From Runella sp. CRIBMP (GTDB taxonomy: Bacteria; Bacteroidota; Bacteroidia; Cytophagales; Spirosomataceae), in assembly GCF_009905605.1 (NCBI RefSeq), contig NZ_JAAAKZ010000003.1, forward strand, positions 620,001-684,000: a stretch of 64,000 nucleotides of DNA, given 5' to 3'. Shown here piece after piece: positions 24,802 to 33,589 of the stretch; positions within the stretch are counted from its first letter, which is position 1; every line of letters begins with the position of its first letter. The notes under the pieces are model-generated. The model worked only from the letters and a program-made list of their open reading frames with translations, did no database searches and was not told the DNA's origin. Position numbers and translations under genes: made by a program.

Positions 24802-27800
24802 ATGTCACCCAAAGCAGATAGATTATTGTTTGTAGCATTGATTGTAGCTGTGTTGTTTCATGGCTCGGCTCTGATATATAATATTGACAAGACATACGAT
24901 GCCTTTGTGCACATTTTTTTTGCCGATCACTACGCCCGTTCGTGGTTTGAGCCTTGGGAGTATCGTTGGTACACAGGTTTTCCTGTTACAAGTTATCCTC
25001 CATTAAGTCATCAATTGATTGCGCTATTGTCAAAAATCGGCGGATTAAGGTTTGGCTTTATGGTGGTTATCTTGTTGGCTTTGTGTTTTTTTATCATTGG
25101 AATTTATCGTTTTTCTCAATTGTGGGTATCAAAGCGTTCGGCAGGGTATGCGGCTTTGTTTGCCTTAGTAGCTTCTTCAATTGTTCAGACTATCCATATT
25201 TATGGGCAATTGCCCACTATGATGGGAATAGCTTGTTTAACCAATGCTTTACCCGAGGTGTATGGTTATTTCCGAAATACTCAAAGGCGATATTTATTCT
25301 TAGGGTTGGCTATCTTGGGCGTAACGGTTGCCTCGCACCATGTTACAACTATCTTTGGTATGGTATTTTTTATTGCTCCAATTATCGCTACGGCATTGCT
25401 GGATGAAGTGGGTGTGGAAGGGAGTTTTTTTAATGTTGCCAAAGATGCTATTGTGCTGGCCTTTAAGAAGTGGAAATTGTTTTTAACGTTTTTTGTAATT
25501 GCGGGGGCAGAAATAGTGCTTATTATATTTCCTTATTGGTTTTGGTCCAAAACCGACCCCATTACCCAAGTTTCTATCCCACACGGCTCACGAGATTCAT
25601 TTATTGAAATTACATCGTCGGGCTTGATGTTTTTTATTATCCCATTGGGGTTTACACTACTAATGCTACCTTATATTTTTCGGAGTCTTTATACTCGTCG
25701 GAATATCTTTTTAGCCTTATCGTTTTCGCTGCTTTTATTATTAGGCACAGGAGGAACAACCCCTCTCCCCAAACTACTCTTGGGAAAAAATGCTTTTGAG
25801 ATTTTAACGCTCGACCGTTTCACATTTTGGGCATCTGTGATTGCGATTCCCTTTGTGGGCGATTTTTTTAGGCGTCTTGTAGAAGGAGATATTCGAGAAC
25901 GTATTATCAGTCGGTTTGGAAAAAAGATGTACCGTTTTACTTCTATCCTGATGATAAGTTTGGTGGGTTTACAGGCACTTTTTATTGCCGATTTTCATAA
26001 GTTTCGTGCCTTGCAACCCCAAAGTGTGGATATACAGCCTATCCTTAGTTTTTTAGAGCGCGACCAACACGACCGTTGGCGCTTTATGACCCTTGGGTTT
26101 GGTGATCAGATGGCGTGGCTTTCGGCCAATACAACGGCACTTTCTATTGATGGCAATTATCATTCTGCCCGAAGAGTGCCCGAGATGACCACTCAACCAC
26201 TTGAACGGCTCGAAAATTCAAAATTCAAAGGCATTCAGGGGATTGGTTCTTTACAGCAATTTCTAACTATCCCAGAGAAATATCACCTAAAATTCATTTT
26301 CTCCAACGATAAGTTCTACGACCCTATTTTGTATTTTGCTGGTTGGGAGCGGGTTCAGCGCCTGGAAAATGGCATTATGGTATGGCAAAAACACGATGTG
26401 CCACCTTTACCTACGGTATTGCCTCTAAAAGAGATGCCCGTGGTGCAGAAACGGATGTGGGGAATTTTGCCATTATTTGCATTCGTTGTCATGATTGCAG
26501 TGCTATTTTACCATCGTCGTGTATTTCTAATTAGTGCATTTGCTGAGATTGAAAACTCAGGATATAATACTCGAAAAGGTAATCTTTGGTTGTTTGGTTG
26601 GATGGCAATAGTACTAACCATAGCAGGTGGTTTTTGGCTGAAAACCCTTCTTACTTCATATCAGAAAGACCCCATTGTTTTACTCAAAGCTTACTATAAC
26701 GCCTTAGATTTTAAGTATTTCAAAGAAGCACATGAGTACTTCCCTCCTCATAGCATCAGCTTTGATGATTATGTTTTGCAACTTTCGGTACGGGATGGAC
26801 TGCTGGCCTCTTATGGTAAGTTAGATTCATTTTCGGTAAAAATCTTGGAAAAACAACCTGATCGAATGAAGGTGTTGGCCATTACGGATTGGGTAACACC
26901 CCTTGAACGATTTCACCAAGAGGTAGAACATACGCTGATGAGGGTAGGTGAAAATTGGTTCGTTGAGCCCCCTGTTTTTGATCAAAAAACACCTCCCGAC
27001 GAGCACATCGAAAAGGGAGTATTAGGCTTGCATAGTCAAGGAAAACGTAAAATTACGACGGCTACAACCGAGCACGATGATATATTGGACCGTCCCGAAT
27101 TGTATGTTTTGTCTGCCAAATTGATGAAAATTGATAGCCAGTATGTAGTGGTAGGAGAAATTCAGAACATTGACCATCTGCCTGCTCATCTAACCATTGA
27201 GGCGCAATTGTTTGATAATCAGAGTCGAAAGCTGGTTTCTTACAATGCTAAATATACCACTATGCACAACGTACTTCCCAAAGAGATTGTGCCATTTAGA
27301 ATTGAATTTGAAGAAACAGCTTGGGTGAAAGAAGAAGATAAAAACCCACTTAAATTTAATCCTACTGAATTTACAGCTCACAATTTTACGCATCAACCGA
27401 CTCATTTTCGCTTATTTGCTCGTGCAGTAGTAGCCGATAGAGATATGTATCGGGATGTAGGAGTTCAACAAATCCAAGTGGTGGGTACTCAAAAATTCAA
27501 AGGAGAAGTTTATAATCATGGCATAGATGAAATGAGCGTTCCGCAAATACTTTTTACTTATTATGACCAAGACCAAACGGTAAGATGGGTAGATCATTTG
27601 TTTTTGAAAGATGGTGTTAGGCAGCAAGCAAAGCAGGCTTTTGAGCAGCAATTGCCTAATTTTGAGCGAATAAAGCTGGTGAAGAAAGGCACTATCAATG
27701 ATTTTTTTGTGAATGGATTGCCTCAGAGTAGTTTTCTGAATCACGTAAATTTGGCAAATAGGCCACCCAAAGGCGGCTTGCTCCCTTTGCCAGCCCAACA

Positions 27801-27855
27801 AGGCTATGTGCGTTTTTTAGTGAATGCTTATATCGGAAACCCTACCCTCTATTGA
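24802..27855 (+). CDS. large multi-span membrane protein of an exopolysaccharide cluster (6-PTPS-related / GT-C-like)
   Basis: The protein has 1017 residues. About ten membrane helices occupy residues 8-395; two more lie near 545-565 and 595-615. The first loop (NIDKTYDAFVHIFFADHYAR, then WYTGFPVTSYPPLSH) resembles bacterial membrane proteins named after 6-pyruvoyl-tetrahydropterin synthase-related domains and GT-C transferases, with candidate catalytic Asp residues. The soluble C-terminus has an NTF2-like segment (about 620-720) and an FxLYD-like beta domain (about 770-860). It probably transfers or polymerises lipid-linked sugars. Its TGA overlaps the ATG of the next gene. Confidence 0.75.
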   Translation: MSPKADRLLFVALIVAVLFHGSALIYNIDKTYDAFVHIFFADHYARSWFEPWEYRWYTGFPVTSYPPLSHQLIALLSKIGGLRFGFMVVILLALCFFIIGIYRFSQLWVSKRSAGYAALFALVASSIVQTIHIYGQLPTMMGIACLTNALPEVYGYFRNTQRRYLFLGLAILGVTVASHHVTTIFGMVFFIAPIIATALLDEVGVEGSFFNVAKDAIVLAFKKWKLFLTFFVIAGAEIVLIIFPYWFWSKTDPITQVSIPHGSRDSFIEITSSGLMFFIIPLGFTLLMLPYIFRSLYTRRNIFLALSFSLLLLLGTGGTTPLPKLLLGKNAFEILTLDRFTFWASVIAIPFVGDFFRRLVEGDIRERIISRFGKKMYRFTSILMISLVGLQALFIADFHKFRALQPQSVDIQPILSFLERDQHDRWRFMTLGFGDQMAWLSANTTALSIDGNYHSARRVPEMTTQPLERLENSKFKGIQGIGSLQQFLTIPEKYHLKFIFSNDKFYDPILYFAGWERVQRLENGIMVWQKHDVPPLPTVLPLKEMPVVQKRMWGILPLFAFVVMIAVLFYHRRVFLISAFAEIENSGYNTRKGNLWLFGWMAIVLTIAGGFWLKTLLTSYQKDPIVLLKAYYNALDFKYFKEAHEYFPPHSISFDDYVLQLSVRDGLLASYGKLDSFSVKILEKQPDRMKVLAITDWVTPLERFHQEVEHTLMRVGENWFVEPPVFDQKTPPDEHIEKGVLGLHSQGKRKITTATTEHDDILDRPELYVLSAKLMKIDSQYVVVGEIQNIDHLPAHLTIEAQLFDNQSRKLVSYNAKYTTMHNVLPKEIVPFRIEFEETAWVKEEDKNPLKFNPTEFTAHNFTHQPTHFRLFARAVVADRDMYRDVGVQQIQVVGTQKFKGEVYNHGIDEMSVPQILFTYYDQDQTVRWVDHLFLKDGVRQQAKQAFEQQLPNFERIKLVKKGTINDFFVNGLPQSSFLNHVNLANRPPKGGLLPLPAQQGYVRFLVNAYIGNPTLY

Positions 27856-28799
27856 TGCGAAATTGGTTTGTACATATTGCCATTATTTTTCCTTTGTGTT
27901 GTCAATGCACCACAAGACAAACCCATGAAGGGGCACTTGCTGATTTTAAACTGCTCGGGCCAGACTCGGTAACAGTAGGGCAAAAATTTACGATTCGGCT
28001 CATGGGCAAAGAAAAACTTTCTAATTCACCTATTTACCTAATGCGCCACGCTACTTGGGGAACCACGATTGATACCTTTGACCCAGGTCAAACCATCACG
28101 ATGGTTGATACCCTGACGGGCTGGGTTTCGGCAGAAGTACTTTATGAAGGCATAAAAATTAGTCAAAAGGCATATCATGTGTTGCCAATGGGTGCTACCA
28201 TGCCGCTTGACACCTATTTAGGCTCGAAATCTGTCATTGCAAATGGGCAAGATTGGGCTATGCTCACGGCGATTCCAACTGATACTTTCGGGAATTTGGT
28301 TCAAGCACAGACCCCCGTGCGGTTTGAGCTGGTTAGGCCAAGCGATTTTGTAGAAAATAAGCAAGCATTCACAAAACACGGGGTAGCCTACCAAATCATT
28401 ACTGCCCAAACGAAAGCGGGTAAAACATTGGGGTATGTATCCGTTGATCGGGTTAAAAGCAAAGAGAAAGAGCTGTTAGAGGTGGCCGATTACCCCATTG
28501 ATTTTCGGATTTGGGCAGAAGATACAACGCCATTTGCTGATGGCCGACAGACGTTTAAAATAAAAACAGATGTTCTCAAAGACCGTTTCGGAAATACCGT
28601 TCCTGATGGTACGCTGGTTTTGTTTGAATGCCAAGATGCCAACAATACCTTACGCCACCTCAACGGTTATACACTCGAAGGAATTGCAACAATTTTTGTG
28701 CAAAACCCCATATCAGCTGGGAGCCTCCGCATACGTGCATCGGTAAATGGTGGTGGTAAAAGCAATTTATTCACAGTAACTTTTATAACGAAGAAATGA
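27855..28799 (+). CDS. predicted lipoprotein with Ig-like (Big_1-type) domains
   Basis: The ATG at 27855 overlaps the preceding stop as TGATG; a TTG one codon earlier is less likely. The N-terminus (RNWFVHIAIIFPLCCQC) looks like a lipoprotein signal with a cysteine-rich lipobox. Two beta-sandwich segments follow: one with WAMLTAIPTDTFGNLVQAQT (about 133-) and one with FKIKTDVLKDRFGNTVPDGT (about 235-), both in the invasin/intimin Ig style. It may be a structural part of the export or assembly of the polysaccharide. Its last 4 bp overlap the next gene, so three genes are coupled. Confidence 0.7.
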   Translation: MRNWFVHIAIIFPLCCQCTTRQTHEGALADFKLLGPDSVTVGQKFTIRLMGKEKLSNSPIYLMRHATWGTTIDTFDPGQTITMVDTLTGWVSAEVLYEGIKISQKAYHVLPMGATMPLDTYLGSKSVIANGQDWAMLTAIPTDTFGNLVQAQTPVRFELVRPSDFVENKQAFTKHGVAYQIITAQTKAGKTLGYVSVDRVKSKEKELLEVADYPIDFRIWAEDTTPFADGRQTFKIKTDVLKDRFGNTVPDGTLVLFECQDANNTLRHLNGYTLEGIATIFVQNPISAGSLRIRASVNGGGKSNLFTVTFITKK

Positions 28800-30370
28800 C
28801 GGCTCAACCTTCCATTAAATATTACAGAATTTATTTCGGTATCGTTTCGGTGGTAGGTCTGTCTTTATTGATTGGTGTAACGGCCAAATTATGGACTTAT
28901 TTTAACACGGGTGCCGACCGTGCTACGGCACTCAATCTTCCACCTAATCTCCCCGAATCGCATGTTCCGTATATTCAATGGCTGCCTGACGACCCACAAA
29001 CGGGGCGCAAAATGGAGGATTTTACTCGACAAGAGATCATCAAAGACTATATCCGTGGGTGGTACCAGCAGCATTTGAGCTACATGACGGGTGAGACCAA
29101 AGGCTTAAAGGAGTATTTTACCCCATCTGCTTTACCCAAAATACAAGAGGCTGTCAAGCAGTTGGATAATAAAGGGTTTGAGTTACACCAAACTGATTTA
29201 GAGCATCACATCCAATTGCATTTTTATTCAGCCGACGGGCAAATTGTGTCGTTTACGGATAGACAAGTACGACTAAAAAAACACCTTTATCACAAAGACA
29301 CACAAGAGAAGGTTTATTCCTCTGAAGTGGTGGCTGACTACGAAGTAGTGATGTTGCTCGATGATGGGTATTGGCGGGTCAAAAATGTAGTGCGTAAGCA
29401 ACCTGTTCCCTTTTGGCAAGATACCTTGAAGGTTGATAAGTCGAAAATGGTACAGATTAAGGGTCAACAGTTTTATTTGGCGAATCAGCCCTTTTTTTCA
29501 AAAGGCATCAATTACTACCCTCAAAAGACCCCTTGGACTTTTTTTTGGTCGAAATTTGATGCTAACATTATTTCGAAAGACTTCGCATTGGTACAATCCT
29601 TAGGCTTTAATACGCTACGAATTTTTGTGAATTTTCATGATTTTAATAAAGGAAATGTGCCAGCCGAACAAACGGAGAAATTGCGGCAACTATTGAATAC
29701 GGCTCAAAAGTATGATCTTAAAGTCATTGTCACGCTGTTCGATTTTTTGGGTGATTATCGATTACTAAACTTTCCTGCGACCGACCGACAACTCGAAACA
29801 TTGTTGACAGCATTTAGAGAGCATCCAGCGATTTTGGCTTGGGATTTAAAAAACGAACCTGATTTGGATTATAAATACCACGATACAGCCGAAGTACAAG
29901 AATGGTTGCAGTGGATATTGAAACGAGCCAAAATCTACGACTCCAATCACTTGCTTACCATTGGTTGGGCTTATCCCGAAAATGCCGAATTGTTGAGTAA
30001 AGAGCTTGATTTTGTGTCGTTTCACTCCTATAAATCACCCGAAGAATTGGCGTATGGTATTGATGAATTGCGAAAAAAGATAAGAACAAAACCACTTGTC
30101 TTAGAAGAGTTTGGGCTTTCTACCTACCGTGGCATTTGGGCGCCTTTTGGTAAAAATGAAGAAGATCAAGCCGTTTATTTTGCCCAAATAAGAGAAGTGC
30201 TTCGTCAAAAAGGTAATATACCTTACATTGCATGGACCCTGTATGATTTTACTGATGTACCTGCCGAAGTAGTTGGTAAAATGCCATGGAATCGCTACCC
30301 ACAGAAGAATTTTGGCGTTTTGAATGCAGCAGGAAAACCCAAAAAGGGTTTGGGGGTATTGATAAAATAA
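28796..30370 (+). CDS. membrane-anchored GH5-like glycoside hydrolase
   Basis: The protein has 524 residues with one N-terminal membrane helix (about 12-35). A linker and NTF2-like domain (about 75-200) is followed by a TIM barrel (about 220-520). The barrel has SKGINYYPQ, WDLKNEPDLD with the acid/base Glu and PLVLEEFGLS with the nucleophile Glu, as in GH5/GH2-type retaining enzymes. Being tethered outside the inner membrane and coupled to a polymerase-like gene, it may trim or release the nascent polysaccharide, as hydrolases do in other exopolysaccharide systems. Substrate is unknown. Confidence 0.82.
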   Translation: MTAQPSIKYYRIYFGIVSVVGLSLLIGVTAKLWTYFNTGADRATALNLPPNLPESHVPYIQWLPDDPQTGRKMEDFTRQEIIKDYIRGWYQQHLSYMTGETKGLKEYFTPSALPKIQEAVKQLDNKGFELHQTDLEHHIQLHFYSADGQIVSFTDRQVRLKKHLYHKDTQEKVYSSEVVADYEVVMLLDDGYWRVKNVVRKQPVPFWQDTLKVDKSKMVQIKGQQFYLANQPFFSKGINYYPQKTPWTFFWSKFDANIISKDFALVQSLGFNTLRIFVNFHDFNKGNVPAEQTEKLRQLLNTAQKYDLKVIVTLFDFLGDYRLLNFPATDRQLETLLTAFREHPAILAWDLKNEPDLDYKYHDTAEVQEWLQWILKRAKIYDSNHLLTIGWAYPENAELLSKELDFVSFHSYKSPEELAYGIDELRKKIRTKPLVLEEFGLSTYRGIWAPFGKNEEDQAVYFAQIREVLRQKGNIPYIAWTLYDFTDVPAEVVGKMPWNRYPQKNFGVLNAAGKPKKGLGVLIK

Positions 30371-30398
30371 AAAAAGCCTGCGCACGTGCGACAGGCTT
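30371..30398 (-). terminator. intrinsic terminator of the flippase-GT4 operon
   Basis: The stem AAGCCTG/CAGGCTT (30374-30380 with 30392-30398) encloses a second palindrome CGCACGTGCG. On the minus strand it is followed by a T-rich run and lies 47 bp after the stop of the GT4 gene at 30445. It begins directly after the stop codon of the converging GH5-like gene. Confidence 0.7.
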
Positions 30399-30444
30399 AG
30401 GAGGAACATAGGGTAAAGTAAGATCTTAAAAAAAAGCGTATTAT

Positions 30445-31635
30445 TTATGCCGCTTGCATCAACCTTCCAAAGTGAAGATGATACCAATCTACGATATCGG
30501 CCATTGGTAATGAAACCGCTGCAAAGTAGTTTTGAACACTCAATTCACGGCGATATTCGTCGTTTTCTACTACTTTCTGGATTGCTTCGGCCAGGCTTTC
30601 GGCATTGTTGGGTTCAAAAAGTTCACCTGCATAGCCTTCTTCTTTAATCAGTTGACCTAAGTCACCAATGTTAGGCAATATCACCGCTTTGCCGTAGCTA
30701 CCTGCTTGGTGCAAAACCCCCGAGCTACCCGTAGTGCTAGTGTATGGAAACACCACTACTGCGCTTTCGTTGAATACCGTAGGTACGTATTCTTCGGGTA
30801 CATAACCTGTGAAAGTCAAACCAGGTACGTTGGCATATTGTTGTTGTACTGCTGCTAGGTAGCCTTTCTTGTTGGGGCTGTCGGTGCCTGCAATCACGAT
30901 TTCGAGCGGTACTCTGCTACGCTGACGAACCAGCTCTACGGCTTCAATCATTACTTCTACTTTTTTGTAGGTACCAAATTTGCCAAAAGTCATCACTCGC
31001 TTGGGGCCTTCGGTTAAGTCAAAGGTAGGCATGGGAGGTAATTCAAAACTACCATGAGGAACCAATGCTACATTGTTGACTTTGTATTTTTTTTCTAACA
31101 CTTCTACGTACTTGGCAATGGTAACTGCTACCAAATCAGCTTGCAATACCAAACGAGTGAGCATAGTGCCGATGAAGCGAAAAATGGCAGCTAAAACTGG
31201 ATTTTGGGTGATTCCTGCCGTTTTTAGATCTACTTCCTCCATAATATTGTGTAATAAAACTATCGAAGGGAAACCTAAGAGTTTTACCAACCAGGGAGTG
31301 AGTAGCCCCAGCGCAGCGGGTATTTTTTTGTCACCAAACGACAGGAATTGAATATTGAAAAGTACTACGTCGGGCTTAGTCTGACGGATGGTTTTAAGGA
31401 TAAACCAGAAATTGAACCAATTATTGAATTGCCATACTGGACGAACATCTATTGCACATCCTTCAGTATCAAATTCATAAACTTGGCCTTCGGGCAATTG
31501 GTCAGCAATCAAGACTACTTCTTTGGTGTCGTTATTTTGACGGAAATGGTTTACCAGATGGTATCCGTACTCATTGAGCGTACATTTGCTCGGAGGAAAA
31601 GGAGAAACAATGGCAACTTTAAGGTTTGATTTCAT
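30445..31635 (-). CDS. GT4-family glycosyltransferase (GT-B fold)
   Basis: The protein has 396 residues. The N-terminus KVAIVSPFPPSKCTLNEYGYH is a GT-B Rossmann start. The C-terminal half has MTFGKFGTYKKVEVMIEA, ENAVVVFPYTSTTGSSGVLHQAGSYGKAV-like donor-binding sequence (TTGSSGVLHQAGSYGKAV) and a final ANNAESLAEAIQ helix region, as in glycosyl transferases group 1. It probably adds a sugar to the lipid-linked repeat in the cytoplasm. Its ATG overlaps the flippase stop codon by 4 bp, so it is translated with the flippase. Confidence 0.9.
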   Translation of the reverse strand: MKSNLKVAIVSPFPPSKCTLNEYGYHLVNHFRQNNDTKEVVLIADQLPEGQVYEFDTEGCAIDVRPVWQFNNWFNFWFILKTIRQTKPDVVLFNIQFLSFGDKKIPAALGLLTPWLVKLLGFPSIVLLHNIMEEVDLKTAGITQNPVLAAIFRFIGTMLTRLVLQADLVAVTIAKYVEVLEKKYKVNNVALVPHGSFELPPMPTFDLTEGPKRVMTFGKFGTYKKVEVMIEAVELVRQRSRVPLEIVIAGTDSPNKKGYLAAVQQQYANVPGLTFTGYVPEEYVPTVFNESAVVVFPYTSTTGSSGVLHQAGSYGKAVILPNIGDLGQLIKEEGYAGELFEPNNAESLAEAIQKVVENDEYRRELSVQNYFAAVSLPMADIVDWYHLHFGRLMQAA

Positions 31636-32870
31636 GACAATTGAATGTTTTTTGGGTTAAAAGAGAAGTATCTTGTTGTAACTACAAAATGATAAACCAA
31701 CAGTGAAAAGAATAAAAAGAGCATGGAAATACACTGTCCTTGAATCACGTCTCCAAAATTGCCATGCTTAACATAAAGTAGGAAAAACTGTAAAATGCCT
31801 GCCAAGAGTGAAAGGAGTATGGGGGTTTTGCGGTCGAGCGATAAGTGGTAATATACCCAAACATTGGCACAGGCAAACAAAGCGGTTACGGAGGCATATT
31901 GCCATAGATAAGTGCTGATACTGAGGTAGTTTTTGCCAAACAACGTCCCGACTATCCATTCAGAAAATGCCAAACACCCGGCTACTATTATAGCGGCAAT
32001 GAGTGCCACAATCGCAAAGCTTTTGACCAATAACTGGTGAGTAGGTAAGCCTTTCTTTTTTTGCTCAATTACTTTTGGGAATAGTACCATCACTACCGAC
32101 CAAGTTCCAAAATACACCACTCGGCCAATCAATGCTAAAGCAGCATACAGGCCCGCCTCTTGCGTTGTGAAGTAATGTTTTACAATCAGCACATCGCTGT
32201 TGTTGATAACAATTTGACTAAGCTCATAAAGCAAAGTAGCTCCAAAAAATGTACTAAATCCTTCAAAAGACTTGATATGTATTGCTGCTGTTTTTGACGT
32301 TTTTTGTGCTAAGTTCGTATAGATGAAACCACTTCCGATTGAAACTAACAAGCCTATTACCACACCCCATGCCGAGCGGAATAAAGCCACCATGCCAATG
32401 CCTACGATTAGCCTGGCCCACATTTCTACTTGATACGTAATAGCAAACCTCCCAAAATGTAAATCTCCTTGTAACTTGCCTCGTCCTACACTCATCACAA
32501 AATAGAACGGAACTGCCATCGCAAGTAAACTAAGTGAAGTTTCGGAGGTCAGCTGAAAGGCATCGGCTATGTTATTTGAAAAAACAAGTACACCTGCGCA
32601 TATCATGAAACCCAAGATCCAAGCTAAATCAGACAGTTGATTCTGTGGGTCAGAGAATTTAGCTGCCGTTAATTGGAAAGCCGTAGCAACAAAAGAAACA
32701 GCCAACAAACAAGTTACTAAGAAATTTGCTTCTCCAAAAGCCTCTGGACTGAGTATGCGTCCTGTTAACAGATTGAATGCATAATTGCCAATGTTAACTA
32801 CCAATGTGCTAACCATTAGCATAAATCCTGTGCTCAAAAAGGCTTCATTATTTGTTTTGAGCTTACTCAT
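31632..32870 (-). CDS. polysaccharide flippase, MOP superfamily (Wzx-like)
   Basis: The chosen start (ATG at 32870) gives MSKLKTNNEAFLSTGFMLMV; it overlaps the last 8 bp of the upstream STAS gene. The product has about 412 residues and around 12 hydrophobic helices, with RILSPEAFGEANFL after the first helices, a feature common to polysaccharide transporters of the MOP superfamily. It would flip lipid-linked oligosaccharide across the inner membrane. The neighbouring GT, STAS and export genes support this. Confidence 0.9.
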   Translation of the reverse strand: MSKLKTNNEAFLSTGFMLMVSTLVVNIGNYAFNLLTGRILSPEAFGEANFLVTCLLAVSFVATAFQLTAAKFSDPQNQLSDLAWILGFMICAGVLVFSNNIADAFQLTSETSLSLLAMAVPFYFVMSVGRGKLQGDLHFGRFAITYQVEMWARLIVGIGMVALFRSAWGVVIGLLVSIGSGFIYTNLAQKTSKTAAIHIKSFEGFSTFFGATLLYELSQIVINNSDVLIVKHYFTTQEAGLYAALALIGRVVYFGTWSVVMVLFPKVIEQKKKGLPTHQLLVKSFAIVALIAAIIVAGCLAFSEWIVGTLFGKNYLSISTYLWQYASVTALFACANVWVYYHLSLDRKTPILLSLLAGILQFFLLYVKHGNFGDVIQGQCISMLFLFFSLLVYHFVVTTRYFSFNPKNIQLS

Positions 32871-33183
32871 AGTCGTAGAGGTAATCAGGAATAGAAGTGA
32901 TAATATTGAAAATAAGGTCAAACTTAGTGATATGAAAAATATGCCGACCTTGGGCTAATTTAGGCATAACTACTTTGAGGTTTTTATTTTTGTGCGCCAT
33001 TGCCAAAGCATTTACTGCAATCAAATCAACTTTGGTAACTTCGCTAAGGTCAATGAACAACTGCTCGGCGGTTTCGGCCAACAACTCATTTTTGAGAGCA
33101 ATGGCATCGGTAGCGCCAAGCTCACCCCTATAACGATAGATACGAAGACGTTCAGCAAATTGTTGGTAATTGGGTGCGTACAT
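32863..33183 (-). CDS. stand-alone STAS-like domain protein
   Basis: The ATG at 33183 gives MYAPNYQQFAERLRIYRYRG and a 106-residue protein. LFIDLSEVTKVDLIAVNALA is a STAS-like beta-strand/helix with the usual hydrophobic-Asp pattern, followed by LKVVMPK and ITKFDLIFNI, which parallel the MlaB/anti-sigma-factor-antagonist C-terminus. It lacks a clear phosphorylatable Ser after the Asp. Because its stop overlaps the flippase start, it may regulate or recruit the flippase. A longer frame upstream to 33258 has no family similarity. Confidence 0.7.
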   Translation of the reverse strand: MYAPNYQQFAERLRIYRYRGELGATDAIALKNELLAETAEQLFIDLSEVTKVDLIAVNALAMAHKNKNLKVVMPKLAQGRHIFHITKFDLIFNIITSIPDYLYDYE

Positions 33184-33589
33184 TGGTTTTTGCGTTTTTG
33201 TTGGGACAAAGTTGCAGCAAACGTCTACCCTGAGTCGGGGCAATTCGATGAATGACAAAAAATGAAGGTTTTTTGGAAGATTTTGCCTCTTTTTTTAGTG
33301 GTAAGTTTATCCATTTGAACGAATCCAGCAGCGATAAGTATTTTGCCTAACATCAATTTTTATAGCAGAGGAGTTCAGCGATTTGTTGGTAGTTATTCTA
33401 TCTGATTTACAATTATTTACAACCAACATTGTGTCGGTCAAACAACAACTGTCAATCTATATATAAGAATAGGCCAACTTTAAACAGTGTTTTTCTTCCA
33501 AAAACACCTCAAAAACTGCACTTCATCGAAAGTTGAAGTATTACCGTTGCATTAGATGATAGTTTTGCTTCATCAAATCAACAATAGTA
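33184..33589. other. 406-bp divergent promoter region without a gene
   Basis: This AT-rich stretch separates the STAS-flippase-GT operon from the TPR/beta-barrel gene. No coding frame of interest, RNA gene or clear repeat is seen. Promoters for both directions must lie here; no convincing TAnnTTTG box was identified. Confidence 0.6.
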
